Origin: Rhipidocladum racemiflorum
Taxonomy: Eukaryota; Streptophyta; Magnoliopsida; Poales; Poaceae
Assembly: GCA_036346355.1 (NCBI GenBank)
Contig: CM070569.1
Coordinates: forward strand, 59,420,561-59,484,560
Direction of reading: 5' to 3'
DNA: 64,000 nucleotides
Every line of letters starts with the position of its first letter. The stretch's first letter is position 1. Shown piece by piece: positions 13,275-23,162 of this stretch. The notes under the pieces were generated by a model, which had not been told where the DNA came from, searched no databases, and saw nothing but the letters and a program-made list of their open reading frames with translations. The translations under genes were made by a program, and so were the position numbers.

Positions 13275-14376
13275 GGACCCCTTGGGGGGCTTGTGCTGAT
13301 TGATACCCTTATGGTTGAGACTCTTGGCTCTTGTGTGAGTGTTTGGGAGGCTTGTCCATGTATTACACTCCTCAATTTGGAGTTTGAGCTCAAGAGTGAG
13401 ATTAGGTTGCATGTGTTGCACCTAGAGTGGATTGAGGAGATTGTAGTGCATGTGTTGCACTTAGGAATCACCGGAAGCGCATGTGTTGCGCTAGGTGAAG
13501 TTCAAGCAGAGTGCTTCACTTATTACTCTTGGTAGTTGCTACCACCTAGACGGCGTAGGAGCGTTGTGTCGGGAGCTCTCAAGGTTTGTGAGGCGCCTTG
13601 GCAAAGTTTGTGAATGTTCTAGTTGAGTCTACTCGAAAGAGTGAAAAACTACCGAATGGATTCCAGGTGGATGTTCAAGTGCGAAGCCAGTCCAAAGTGA
13701 GTTGGACTTTGCCTCAACGTGTACTAGGGGAGACCAGCAAGTCTCCGAACACCACGATAAAAAGTCGGTGTGCCACTTGTCTCTTTACTTTCAAGTATTT
13801 ACATTATTGCATATTTATCATTTGCTTGATTGTATCTAGAATTGCTTGGTCTTGCTTGATTGATCAATTTAGCAATTCTTGTGTATTGACATAATTTAGT
13901 TAGTGCACTATTAAGCCTAGTTGATTTAGGCTTTAATTGCCAAAATCTTAGTTTATCGCTTCTGATATTTATTTGTTAGGTTTTAACATAGAAGTTGATT
14001 AGAGCGTACCTCGACTAGTCATATAGAGAATTTTTTATAAATACCTATTCACCCCCCTCTAGGCGCATCCTCGACCCTATAGTGATGCTCATCCCTCGCC
14101 CTCCTGATAGTACAAGCATCCTACCATGTGTTATGGCGGGCAACGACCACAACCACCACGAAACTTCCCTTCATTCCATTTGACATGTGGGCTGTTGTCC
14201 TTTTTATTTCTTGGAATTAGGCCTCAAGGCTGGAAGCTGGCTCGTGCCTCTTTATTTGTCGCTGAATCATGCAATGTATTGGGGCGACCCTAAGGTGCCA
14301 CCTCATATTTGGTCATAGAGTTACCTTGTTTTCATAATTTAAAGATCTACCACCTACTAAGCAGCTTAGACAAGAC

Positions 14377-14905
14377 TAGAGATGGCAACAGGGAAAATTC
14401 CCGTAGGGAGCGCCCTCCCATCACCGATCCCCAATAACCAAAACTTTTCCATCCCTGCCCCCGCACACAGGGCACAATTCTCCCCCTCCCCATCCCTGAT
14501 CCCTAACGAGTTCGCAGGGCCTCGATGGGGACTAATTCTTAAAATGCTACATGAGTGAATCACTAGAGTAACAGTGCATATGTGATTGAACTGTAAGTGA
14601 ATCATTAGAGTAATAAGTGAATCACTAGAGTAACTCTTATTTATCATGTTTATTAATAATAACATCATGTATATTCTTTTTTCTTTTGAGAATTGATCAT
14701 TTACTCTCACCTATTAGTGATAACGTGGGGGCGGGAACGGGGATCAGAGACGGAGAATGGCAGAACATCCTTGTCCCCACGATCCCCGATGGGGGCAACA
14801 TTTTCCCCGATAAGCCTCCCACGGAGGAAGATTTCCCCATCTCCGTCCCCTAATAGAGAAATTGCTCGTGGGGAAACAAGGATTGGGGCCTCATTGCCCT
14901 CCCTA
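14377..14905. mobile_element. Non-autonomous hAT-like element 1 of a tandem pair
   Basis: The left end reads TAGAGATGGCAACAGGG; the right end in reverse complement reads TAGGGAGGGCAATGAGG, an imperfect inverted repeat. The flanking 8-mers GACAAGAC (14369-14376) and GACCAGAC (14906-14913) match at seven of eight bases, the duplication length expected for hAT elements. The interior holds GGGGA/TCCCC-rich segments near both ends and an AT-rich centre. No transposase is encoded. It is directly followed by a second element of the same family. Confidence 0.75.
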
Positions 14906-14913
14906 GACCAGAC

Positions 14914-15457
14914 TAGAGATGGCAACGGGTCTATACCCGACGGGTATCACCACCATGTACCCCGTGTTAGTAAAATTCACCCACTACAATACCCACACCC
15001 GCACGCGGGTACAAAATTTACCTGTACCCGTGCGGGTAACGGGGACCCGACGGGTAACTCGCACCCGCATTATGGACAGATGCCCATGCAGGCAGCAACA
15101 ATATATCTTATAAGACAATTCAATGAAAATGCAATGGATATCCGTATTAAAAATTAAACATTATAATAGAGTGCACAGTTGGACCTTGGTAACATATTTC
15201 ATAAGGCAGTTAGGGTTTAGAAATTTTGATGGACTGATCGGCTGGGCTGCACAGTTGGCCTTGGGCAGTTGGGCCAAACCAGACCCACGGGTGAACGGGT
15301 ACATGTAATAGCAGAACGGCCTGTACCTGCTTTACCCGCTGGGTAGTAACTTTTGCCCATTAATAGACTCACCCGTATGAAAAATGGTTTATACCTGGCC
15401 TCTAATGGAGTAAATACCCATTGGGTTTCGGGTTTTGAGTCCCCGTTGCCATATCTA
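14914..15457. mobile_element. Non-autonomous hAT-like element 2 of a tandem pair
   Basis: It starts TAGAGATGGCAACGGG and ends CCCGTTGCCATATCTA, an excellent inverted repeat. It is flanked by GACCAGAC (14906-14913) and GACAAGAC (15458-15465). CCCGACGGG/ACCCG motifs fill the subterminal regions. It shares its left target-site copy with element 1, so the pair reads site-element-site-element-site. Confidence 0.8.
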
Positions 15458-15465
15458 GACAAGAC

Positions 15466-16400
15466 CAAGGATCAAAATCCCGGTGAAATTTTGTAAAATC
15501 TCGATGAAATCTCAGATTTTGTACCCTCCCGAGTTTTATAATCCCGACGAAATTAAAAAAAAATTGAAAAAAAAATTCAAAGTGCTACAACACCCTAAAA
15601 TCTCGACGAGATCTTGTTAAATTTTACCGTAATTTTGGTTTGTTGACCAAAATTTGATCGTATTTTAACCGGATTGTATTCTTCATGTCATTTTTTGTGT
15701 GGGACAGTCGGTAGATCATCTATTTAATCTATGCACATTAATTATTGCGGTCATAAATTAAGTACCTCGGTTGTCAAATTTTTTTAAAAAAATCCAAGCT
15801 TGATCATTATCTGAAAAATTTATGGGAGAATTAGTGATGCATCATGACCATCTAATTTTTTTTTAAAAAAAATTCTAACATAGTTTGAACCATTTTTCAT
15901 TCGGTTGAAATTTGTCGCTTAGCCTTCAGTAGCACTGTCTAAATTTTTAAAAATTTCTCAAGCTTGATTATCATCTAAAAAATTTATGAGAATATTATGG
16001 ATGTGTCAGTACCATCTACAAAAATTTTCAAAAGTTTCTAACGTGGTTTGCACCATTTTCTATTTAGTTGAAATTTGTCTGTTAGCCTTTTTATTAGAAC
16101 AGTAGCACTGTTTGAATTTTTAAAAATTTTTAAGGCTTGATTATAATATGAAATTTTTATGGAAACATTAGTGATATATCAGGATCATCTACAAAAATTT
16201 TTGATTTTTTTGATAATTTTTATACTAATTTTCATTCGGTTAAAAATCACCGAAATCTCGATAAATCTCAGCGAGATCTCGATAAAAAAAGAACCAGATT
16301 TGAATTTTTTTATTTTGTTTGGAATAATAAGATATCGGTGAAATATCAAATTTCAGATGATGAAAAGATGTAAATCGAAAACAAAATTTGGAAGCTCGTA
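15466..16400. repeat. Degenerate tandem repeat region, about 175-bp units
   Basis: Three diverged units recur at about 15780, 15950 and 16120. Each contains a run like AAGCTTGATNATNATCTGAA, then a CATCTAC-type phrase, then CATTCGGTTGAAATTTG. The array is bracketed by ATCTCGATGAAATCTC-type motifs on both sides (15480-15620 and 16245-16350), suggesting a decayed mobile element rather than a satellite. No gene is seen. Confidence 0.6.
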
Positions 16401-16723
16401 CAAGCACAACACAAAATACGGTGCCCGCGCCCCGCAGGCTGGAAACATCATTAGTCAAATGAAGATCGTTCTCCCCGCCTTTAGGCCTTTAGCAATAAAA
16501 TCAAGGGAGTGTATAGGCATCATCCGGATGTTTTTGTCCTAAAAATCATCCAAACTTTGGACCGTACGATCAAAACACACAACCGTAGGATCAACCCACC
16601 TCTAATTCAGGGGGGGTGTGCATTGATCTGAAAGCAAATCCAATGGCCCAAAATTTAGATGATAGTTACTAAAGAAAACATCCGGGTGAAACTTATCAAA
16701 ACCCTAAAATCAAATCGGATATC
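16401..16723. other. Intergenic stretch upstream of the MADS gene
   Basis: No gene or clear repeat boundary. The sequence is unique-looking and ends at the target site of the Tourist MITE. It may contain distal promoter elements of the MADS gene, but none can be assigned by eye. Confidence 0.4.
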
Positions 16724-16726
16724 TAA

Positions 16727-17286
16727 GAGCATCTCCAGCAAGGGCCCCTAAAACAGGGTCCCTATTTTGGATTTAGGGACTCCCCCTATTTTTTGGGGCC
16801 CTGTTTTCAGAGCACAAGTCCAGCAACAACCCCTAAATCTCAGCCCCTATTTTACTTTTTCTCCTATTTTAACATATCCGCTATGTATAATCTTCATTTG
16901 ACACCACTAAAATTCAATCAAAAATATTTGTAATACATAAAACATAAGCATATTAACATTTACAATTTAAAAACATGATATTTTAAATTTAAATTTAAAA
17001 TTTTCAAAACATGATAAAATTTCCGAAGCCTCTCATGTATTTTCCTATCTTCAATAATAAGGGTTGTACTTGTGTTCCTGGGAATTGGGGCTGAGAAGGT
17101 AAATTTAAAGACCTCATAATTTTAGGGGCTGGAGTTGGGGCCCCCTGGGAATTGGGGCTGAGGAGACAAATTTAGGGGTCTTCTAATTTTAGGGGCTTGA
17201 GTTGGGGTCCTGCTGGATTTGTTTTTTTTACCACACCCCTTATTTTAAAATTTAGGGGCTGGTTTAGGGGTTTGCTGGAGATGCTC
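16727..17286. mobile_element. Tourist/PIF-Harbinger-type MITE upstream of the MADS gene
   Basis: Terminal inverted repeats GAGCATCTCCAGCAA...TTGCTGGAGATGCTC are perfect over about 15 bp and continue imperfectly. They are flanked by TAA at 16724-16726 and 17287-17289, the 3-bp duplication of the Harbinger superfamily. The interior is rich in GGGGCC/TTTAGGGG motifs. At 560 bp it has no transposase. It ends 268 bp before the MADS start codon, inside the proximal promoter. Confidence 0.85.
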
Positions 17287-17554
17287 TAAGCAAACCAGCC
17301 ATCGAAGCAAACCAAACACAGCACTTGCCGTTTCCGGCTTGCCCATCCGAACAAACCCGAAAGCTCCCTCATCACCATTCCGCTTCCACCCATGGCGTTC
17401 TCCTTTATACTCCTCCCCCCACCACCACCGCCTCTCCTAAGCACACCACACCGACACCAACCAAGCGGCTCCAGCCTCCTCAAGAACGCACGGAGAAGCG
17501 AGACAGCCCCTTCTTGCGCGTTGTTAGCTGGAGGTGGGGGGAGGAGGAGGAGGG

Positions 17555-20500
17555 ATGGGGCGCGGGAAGATCGAGATCAAGAGGATCGAGAATTCCACCA
17601 ACCGCCAGGTGACCTTCTCCAAGCGCCGGAACGGGATCCTCAAGAAGGCGCGGGAGATCAGCGTGCTGTGCGATGCCGAGGTCGGCGTCGTCATCTTCTC
17701 CAGCGGCGGCAAGCTCTACGACTACTGCTCCCCCAGGACCTCGTGCGTGCTGTACCTTCCCCTTCCTCCCTCTTCTTGGCTAGTCTTTGTTAATTTGGTG
17801 ATGTTTGGTTGGAAGCACGGCAAAAACATTAGATAAGATTTAACGTAAAAAATCTCACGACGAAGGAAAAAAAATCACCGGACCACTATTTCTGTTCAAT
17901 TTACAAATACATAGGAATGACTTTATATAGCCAATAGATTCCGAGTTGTGGATGATTTGTACTCCTATTTGAATAATTGATATTGAATTATCTTTACAAA
18001 TCTCCCCTTAACTCAAAATCCATAATGAAATTATAAGAAAAACCCGAAGGGTAATTATGCACTATGAATACCATAATACCAAGTGCCTGAAAGTCCAAAG
18101 GACTTATTGATACCATTTGTTAGGGTTAGAAGCACGACAAAAACGGGAGACAAGATTTAACGTGAAAAACCTCACAAAGGAGAAAAAAACCACCGGGAAC
18201 AATCTACTAATGTCGTTCAAGTTTATATGTACAGTGGTGGCTTATATAACATTATAGCCAAAAGAGTTCAAGTTTTAGATGCTTTGATATTGAGCATATC
18301 TCTAACAAATATATTTGGATATTTGAGTTATCTCTAATAGGTGATGGTTGTGAGTGCTTTTAGTTTTGATGTGAAATTTCGAAAGTATTTTTTTTTGATG
18401 TTGGGCTTCGATGTTAACCAAATGTACAATTTTTAGCTGTTTGTTGGTGTTTGGATAGGGAGGTAGATGGGGGTATTCATATCATGCCAACGTACCATGA
18501 GTGCAATCGTGTAGGTCTTAAAGTTTTTGCCTTGATTGTGTTTTATTCCGTTTAAATACTGTATCTTATGGTGGTTAAATAAGTCATACTTCTCTTTTCT
18601 TAAATTCGATATGAATTTCGGTATCTTAAATTACTCAGTTTCTGTTGAACTGACACGTTTAGCAACCTGTATTTGTGTATCATTTTGGTGGGACATAGGC
18701 TATCAAGAATATTGGAAAAGTACCAGACCAACTCCGGGAAGATACTGTGGGATGAGAAGCACATGGTAGTTCTCGCTCTCCAAACCAAATGAACATTCCT
18801 TTTTAGAGCTAGAATACGACACTTTACAAGTCTTATAGAATCAATTGAGCAAAATGATTTATCATTGATGAGAACATGAAACATTTCAGAGCCTTAGTGC
18901 GGAGATTGATAGAATCAAGAAAGAGAACGATAGCATGCAGATCGAGCTCAGGTAAATGCTTCAGCCTTGAATAGATTGTTTCTTTTTTGCTTTGAAGTTC
19001 GTTATGGCTGTCTACGGAGATTGTGGTCACCCGTTGTGATGGTACAGGCACTTAAAAGGTGAAGATCTGAATTCGCTGCAACCTAAAGAGCTGATCACGA
19101 TTGAGAAGGCACTTGACGATGGGATTACGAACCTGAACGAAAAACTGGCAATATGTTTGCTCAATTTTGTGGTCTCGCAGTGTTATCTCCTCTTGAAATG
19201 TTTAAGTTTTTGATGTTGCTTTGTTTTGTTGGTGCAGATGGACCACTGGGAAAGGCTTGCGAGAAATGTATGACCTAGTTCTGATTAGATGATTTTGGGC
19301 CATGCATTTTTGTTGTTCATAGGACAGCTCTTTTATACTTGTCTCATCCACTGTTTTCTTTTTTGACTGCAGGGTAAGATGCTGGATGATGAGAACAAGT
19401 TGCTCACTTTTAAACTTGTAAGTGACCCTTGAAGAATGGCTTTTCACTTGTTGAGCTTCTACTTGAATAAGTTGTAGACTTGTATCCATTTTCACTTGTT
19501 AGGTTTGGTGTCCCATGCGGTCTAGAGCTTGGCATCCTGTTTCATTTACTGTAGAGTACCGCTAGAAGTTTTTACTAGATGATCATATGTTGGTTTTCAT
19601 CAATATTTTCATGAAACAGCATATAAATATTCTTCTTGTTAAGGATATATTATCTCTTATAGTTATAGATAAGTCTCTGTTATAGATAGAGTTCTATTCC
19701 TATTCCTCTCCCTCATGTACTCTATATATTGTGGCCTTTGGCCCTCATATTCAATACAAGTCATATTCATAACATGGTATCAGAGCAAAGGTTACAACCC
19801 TAGCTCCGTGATTGTCTTCCGCTGTTGTTGCCCCCGGGAGGAGCAATCTCCGCTCCCGGGGGCGGCTACGTACTTGGATCCGTCGGCTCTTCCTGTCGTT
19901 CCTTCATCTTCAACGTCGGCTCGGCCAACTGCCGGCGGATCCATCGACGCCCGATCTGGTCGTCCTCTGCTAAGCCCGCACGGACCGTGTTCATCATCTG
20001 CGGCCGTGTCTCGTCTGAACTTCTTTGTCGTCTGGTCATTTCTTAGCGGCGGCCAGCGCGTTACTGCCGACCGCCCGGCGCTCTCGCGCCTCTGATTCTC
20101 CTCGTTGGAGCCGTTTGTGAGGCGTCGCTGCGACACCGAGGCGCGTCCGCCCGTCCGCCGGCGTGGTTGCAACGTCTGCCCGCGGTGCCGCGCGCGTCAA
20201 CGGCGGAGGGCGAGATCCGGCGTGATCTTCGCGCCGCGCTGGTCTTCACGCCGCTGATCTTGGCGGCGCTCCGTCTGCCGCCACGCGCCGGGCCGGGCTC
20301 CTCGACATCCGGGCGATCGGGCAGGCGCTTTCCTCTGCCGCCCGTCGCCGGGTCGTCGCCGCTCGGGCGCTCGCTGGCCCGCAATGCCGGGCGCTGGCTC
20401 GTTCCACTCCTCTGCACGCTTCCTCTGCGTCGGCGCCGCCGTCTTTAATCTCAACCGCGGCCTCGGCCTTGATTCGCGGCGTATCGCCGCCAGCTCGACT

Positions 20501-22275
20501 CTTGCTTGGCCTCCTCGCCCGCCGCCAAGCTTCGCCTCCGCTTGGCCTCCTCGTCGCTCTCATGCCGTCATGGCCCGCCTCGGGCCAGCCGCCGCCATCG
20601 GCCGGGCCAGCGCGCGCAGCGTGAAGAAAGTAGCTCGCGCAGCGTGAAGAAGTCACTTGATCGGGCTGAGCGACCGGACTTCAAAGCTTTGGTGCCTTTA
20701 TTCAGAGACGTGAAGACTCACTTCAAAAGGATGTTCACATCTGTGAAGCAACAGAAGTTCTTCTTCCTGGATATTGTCTCACTTCGGCTCCGGCTCTATC
20801 TCATTAAGTCGGCTCTGGCTCTTCGGCTCATTTAGTTGGCTTTTATTTTCTTTAGTCTTCCGTTGCGTCCATCCAAGTCTTTAGCATCTTGATTGTCTTC
20901 CGTCGTCGCTCGGCTCTTCTATCGGCTCGACTCTTTTTTGTCAACTCTTATACCTCGGTTCGGCTTATTTTGTCGGCCTCGTCGGTTCTTTTTCGTCGAC
21001 TCGTCCCGTCGGCTCTTCTTCGTCGACTCTGCCATACATTCGACTTTTCTTCGTCGATTTGGCTTCTTCGTCGACTTTTCTCCATCGACTCGGTTCTTCT
21101 TCGTCGACTCGTCCTGTCGGCTCTTCTTCGTCGACTCTGCCACACATTCGACTTTTCTTCGTCGATTTGGCTTCTTCGTCGACCTTTCTCCATCGACTCG
21201 GTTCTTCTTCGTCGACTCGTCCCGTCGGCTCTTCTTCGTCGACTCTGCCATACATTCGACTTTTCTTTGTCGATTTGGCTTCTTCGTCGACTTTCTTCAC
21301 CGACTCGGTTCTTCGTTGGCTATCTTCGTCAGCTCGATTCTTCAGGAGTTACATGCTACGACGGTTACTTCAAGACTATGATTTTGGATTTTTCCCTTTT
21401 TAGTTCATCTCTTCCAAATGCAATGCTATTGCATACGCCTTGCATTTGTGGGGGGGTGTTAAGGATATATTATCTCTTATAGTTATAGATAAGTCTCTGT
21501 TATAGATAGAGTTCTATTCCTATTCCTCTCCCTCATGTACTCTATATATTGTGGCCTTTGGCCCTCATATTCAATACAAGTCATATTCATAACACTTCTA
21601 TCGATGATGAAGGTTATCAATCATACTGTAATACCACCTGATTAACCAACCAGAAGGTTTCAATACTTAGGCCATGTTTGGCAGAGCTCCACCTCCACCC
21701 GATTCGTGGAGCTGGAGCTATGAGTATATTAAGAGTGTTTAGATGTGTCATCTTATTTACATTTTAGAATAAAAATATAAACTTAGTTCACTTTATTTTA
21801 GCCTACAAGTTTCAGATCTGAGGCAGAGCTAGGATCTGGAGCTCTGCGAAACAGGGCCTTATTGTTTCTTGATTGTCATTACTCCTTATTGTTTCCTGAT
21901 TGTCATTACTCATTTCCAGCACTGATTTTTTCTTTGCCTTATACTATCAATATATCACCAGAGCCCCTATATACCAGGGTCCTATATAGATTGATGCGAT
22001 CACATAAATTAGCCTTTATGGTTTACAATGTTATGCAAAGGTTTTCAGTGCAAGATATATATGCGCTGGTAGTTACAGAAGTAACTTTGTAAGTTGAAAG
22101 CTTACCTAAGCCACTGTTTTTCTTCCTTCTCATCCAGCACCAGCAAGATGTTGCGCTGAGCGGGAGCATGAGGGATCTTGAGCTTGGATACCATCCAGAT
22201 AGGGACTTTGTAACCCAGATGCCAATCACGTTCCGCGTGCAGCCCAGCCACCCCAACCTGCAGGAGAACAACTAG
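17555..22275 (+). CDS. MADS2: PISTILLATA/GLOBOSA B-class MADS-box factor (OsMADS2 type), 7 exons
   Basis: B-class MIKC factor that specifies lodicule and stamen identity as an obligate heterodimer with an AP3/DEF-type partner on CArG boxes in the nucleus. Exons: 17555-17742, 18699-18765, 18890-18951, 19048-19147, 19238-19267, 19373-19417, 22138-22275. Their lengths (188, 67, 62, 100, 30, 45, 138) follow the family pattern and give 209 codons. Residues 1-60 are the MADS domain (MGRGKIEIKRIENSTNRQVT), followed by the I region, the K domain and a C-terminal PI motif, MPITFRVQPSHPNLQENN. That ending and the length match rice OsMADS2 rather than OsMADS4, from memory. Intron 4 begins with GC instead of GT. 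Intron 1 holds a 0.5 kb LTR element; intron 6 holds a 1.96 kb LTR element and a MITE. The ATG at 17555 is the first in frame. All exons are open. Confidence 0.96.
17802..18307 (-). mobile_element. Very small TRIM/SMART-like LTR element in MADS intron 1
   Basis: Two diverged direct repeats, 17802-17998 and 18118-18307 (TGTTTGG...TTTACA and TGTTAGG...CTAACA), share phrases such as AAGATTTAACGT and ATCACCGG/ACCACCGG. On the minus strand the right copy is followed after two bases by TGGTATCAAT, a primer-binding site of the usual Copia type. GGGGAGATT, a polypurine tract, precedes the left copy. The 119-bp interior has no coding capacity. No matching 5-bp target duplication was found, consistent with an old insertion. 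Confidence 0.65.
19637..21594 (+). mobile_element. Non-autonomous Copia-type LTR element (TRIM-like) in MADS intron 6
   Basis: The LTRs at 19637-19774 and 21457-21594 are each 138 bp (TGTTAAGG...CATAACA) and show no difference. The target duplication CTTCT lies at 19632-19636 and 21595-21599. TGGTATCAGAGC, the initiator-Met tRNA primer site, directly follows the left LTR, and a G-rich polypurine tract precedes the right one. The 1.68 kb interior has no gag or pol; it is GC-rich at 19800-20640 and then contains a 108-bp tandem repeat. Same transcriptional sense as the host gene. Identical LTRs point to a very recent insertion, which implies an autonomous helper elsewhere. Confidence 0.95.
21001..21320. 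repeat. 108-bp minisatellite inside the intron 6 LTR element
   Basis: TCGTCCCGTCGGCTC recurs at 21001, 21109 and 21217, giving three copies of a 108-bp unit made of shorter TTCTTCGTCGACT words. Because 108 is a multiple of three and the unit lacks stops, long open frames appear on both strands; these are artefacts of the repeat, not genes. Confidence 0.9.
21670..21858. mobile_element. Tourist-like MITE in MADS intron 6
   Basis: The left end GGCCATGTTTGGCAGAGCTCC pairs with the right end, whose reverse complement begins GGCCCTGTTTCGCAGAGCTCC. TTA flanks both sides (21667-21669 and 21859-21861), the Harbinger-type duplication. 189 bp, AT-rich interior, no coding. Confidence 0.85.
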
Positions 22276-23160
22276 GCTGCTGAATCTCCATGTCACTTCA
22301 TTGAATGATATTAATCACCACTGGCTTGTATGTCCTGATGCATTGCCAGCTGTATCTCTCTTTTCACGTTTGCTTGGATGAACAATTGAATGTGTTATAT
22401 GTAAGTTGCTTGATGTGCTGATATAGCCAAGCTCTGGTACATGCTCTGTCTGCCGGTCTGCCCTCATTGTTGATGACTTGATGGCACCAGCAATGGAGCT
22501 GAAATATCTGTAACCTGGTACTGTATGTTTGTGTAATCACCGCATTTGTCGGACGGTGAACAGTTTGTGATGGTAACTAAAACAGTGTGACAAAATTTGA
22601 TTTGGTGTGGATGTCATTTCATTCAGCATATTCAGCACAATAGAGTGACATCAAGAAAATTATTTGCCCTTTGACGAATAAATGCATGTTTTTGCCCCTG
22701 CTCCATCTCTCCATCCCTTTCTTCTCTTTTTGGCGAGACACCGGCAGCCGCTTCGTCGCTGCCATCCGCGAGCGCCAGTGGTGAGCCGCCTCCTATCCTA
22801 TGCCACCATTTCGTGCACCTTCGTTGAGCCGCCTCCTTCGCAAATCTGTCCGCACTGCCCTCGGCTCTAGTCGCGCCACCTCCATGTGGCCGCCCTTTTC
22901 TCGGCTTCTGCGCGATTACGTCCGGCCGCTGGCCATGTGCGCAGCTGCATCCGGTCACGCCAAGTCACCGGAGAGAGGAGAAAGGAGGAGACCGTTGCGC
23001 CACTGTCTCCTAGTCGTCGAGCGTGTCGATTTGGCATTGGGTTAGTCACGGCCGGAGTAGGAAGAAGAGAAGAAAAGAAGTGGAAGGAGGGGAGAAAGAT
23101 AGGGGCAAAATTGTCCAAAATGGACCACTCGGCACTGAAATTGCTTTCGCCTTCGTCGAA
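22276..23160. other. 3' flank of the MADS gene and intergenic DNA
   Basis: The first several hundred bases should include the 3' UTR of the MADS gene; no canonical AATAAA is obvious. From about 22690 the sequence becomes GC-rich with overlapping open frames on both strands that match nothing I know. It may be a further decayed piece of the receptor-kinase region next door. Confidence 0.4.
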
Positions 23161-23162
23161 CA

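Larger units (their letters stand above)
10675..14081 (+). mobile_element. Solo LTR, SIRE-like Copia family (family A), 3.4 kb
   Basis: The segment starts TGTAAGTTCAAG and ends CCTCGACCCTATA (terminal CA apparently mutated to TA). It is flanked by a perfect 5-bp target duplication, GTGAT, at 10670-10674 and 14082-14086. No internal gag or pol is present, so it is a solo LTR left by recombination between two LTRs. A TATA box lies at 13268-13274. The 3' end carries CCTATTCACCCCCCTCTAGG, the phrase also found at the end of the SIRE-type LTR at 60.0 kb, which places it in the same broad Copia lineage. Two inverted relatives lie at 26.5-35 kb. A roughly 293-bp tandem repeat (about 12110-12700) and many GCATGTGTTGCA motifs fill the first two thirds. 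Confidence 0.85.

Noticed and set aside
11700..13510. Regularly recurring GCATGTGTTGCA motifs, superficially like a repeat-spacer array
   Set aside because: Spacing is irregular, units diverge, and the DNA is a plant LTR. This is not a CRISPR array.
17391..17793. Upstream ATG and 133-codon frame overlapping the MADS start
   Set aside because: The frame differs from the MADS domain frame, lies partly in the leader and has no homology; the conserved protein clearly begins at 17555.
20889..21482. Long open frame (197 codons) with repeated LRRLF-type sequence
   Set aside because: It is translated from a 108-bp minisatellite in a non-coding retroelement. Equally long frames exist on the opposite strand, and there is no known domain.
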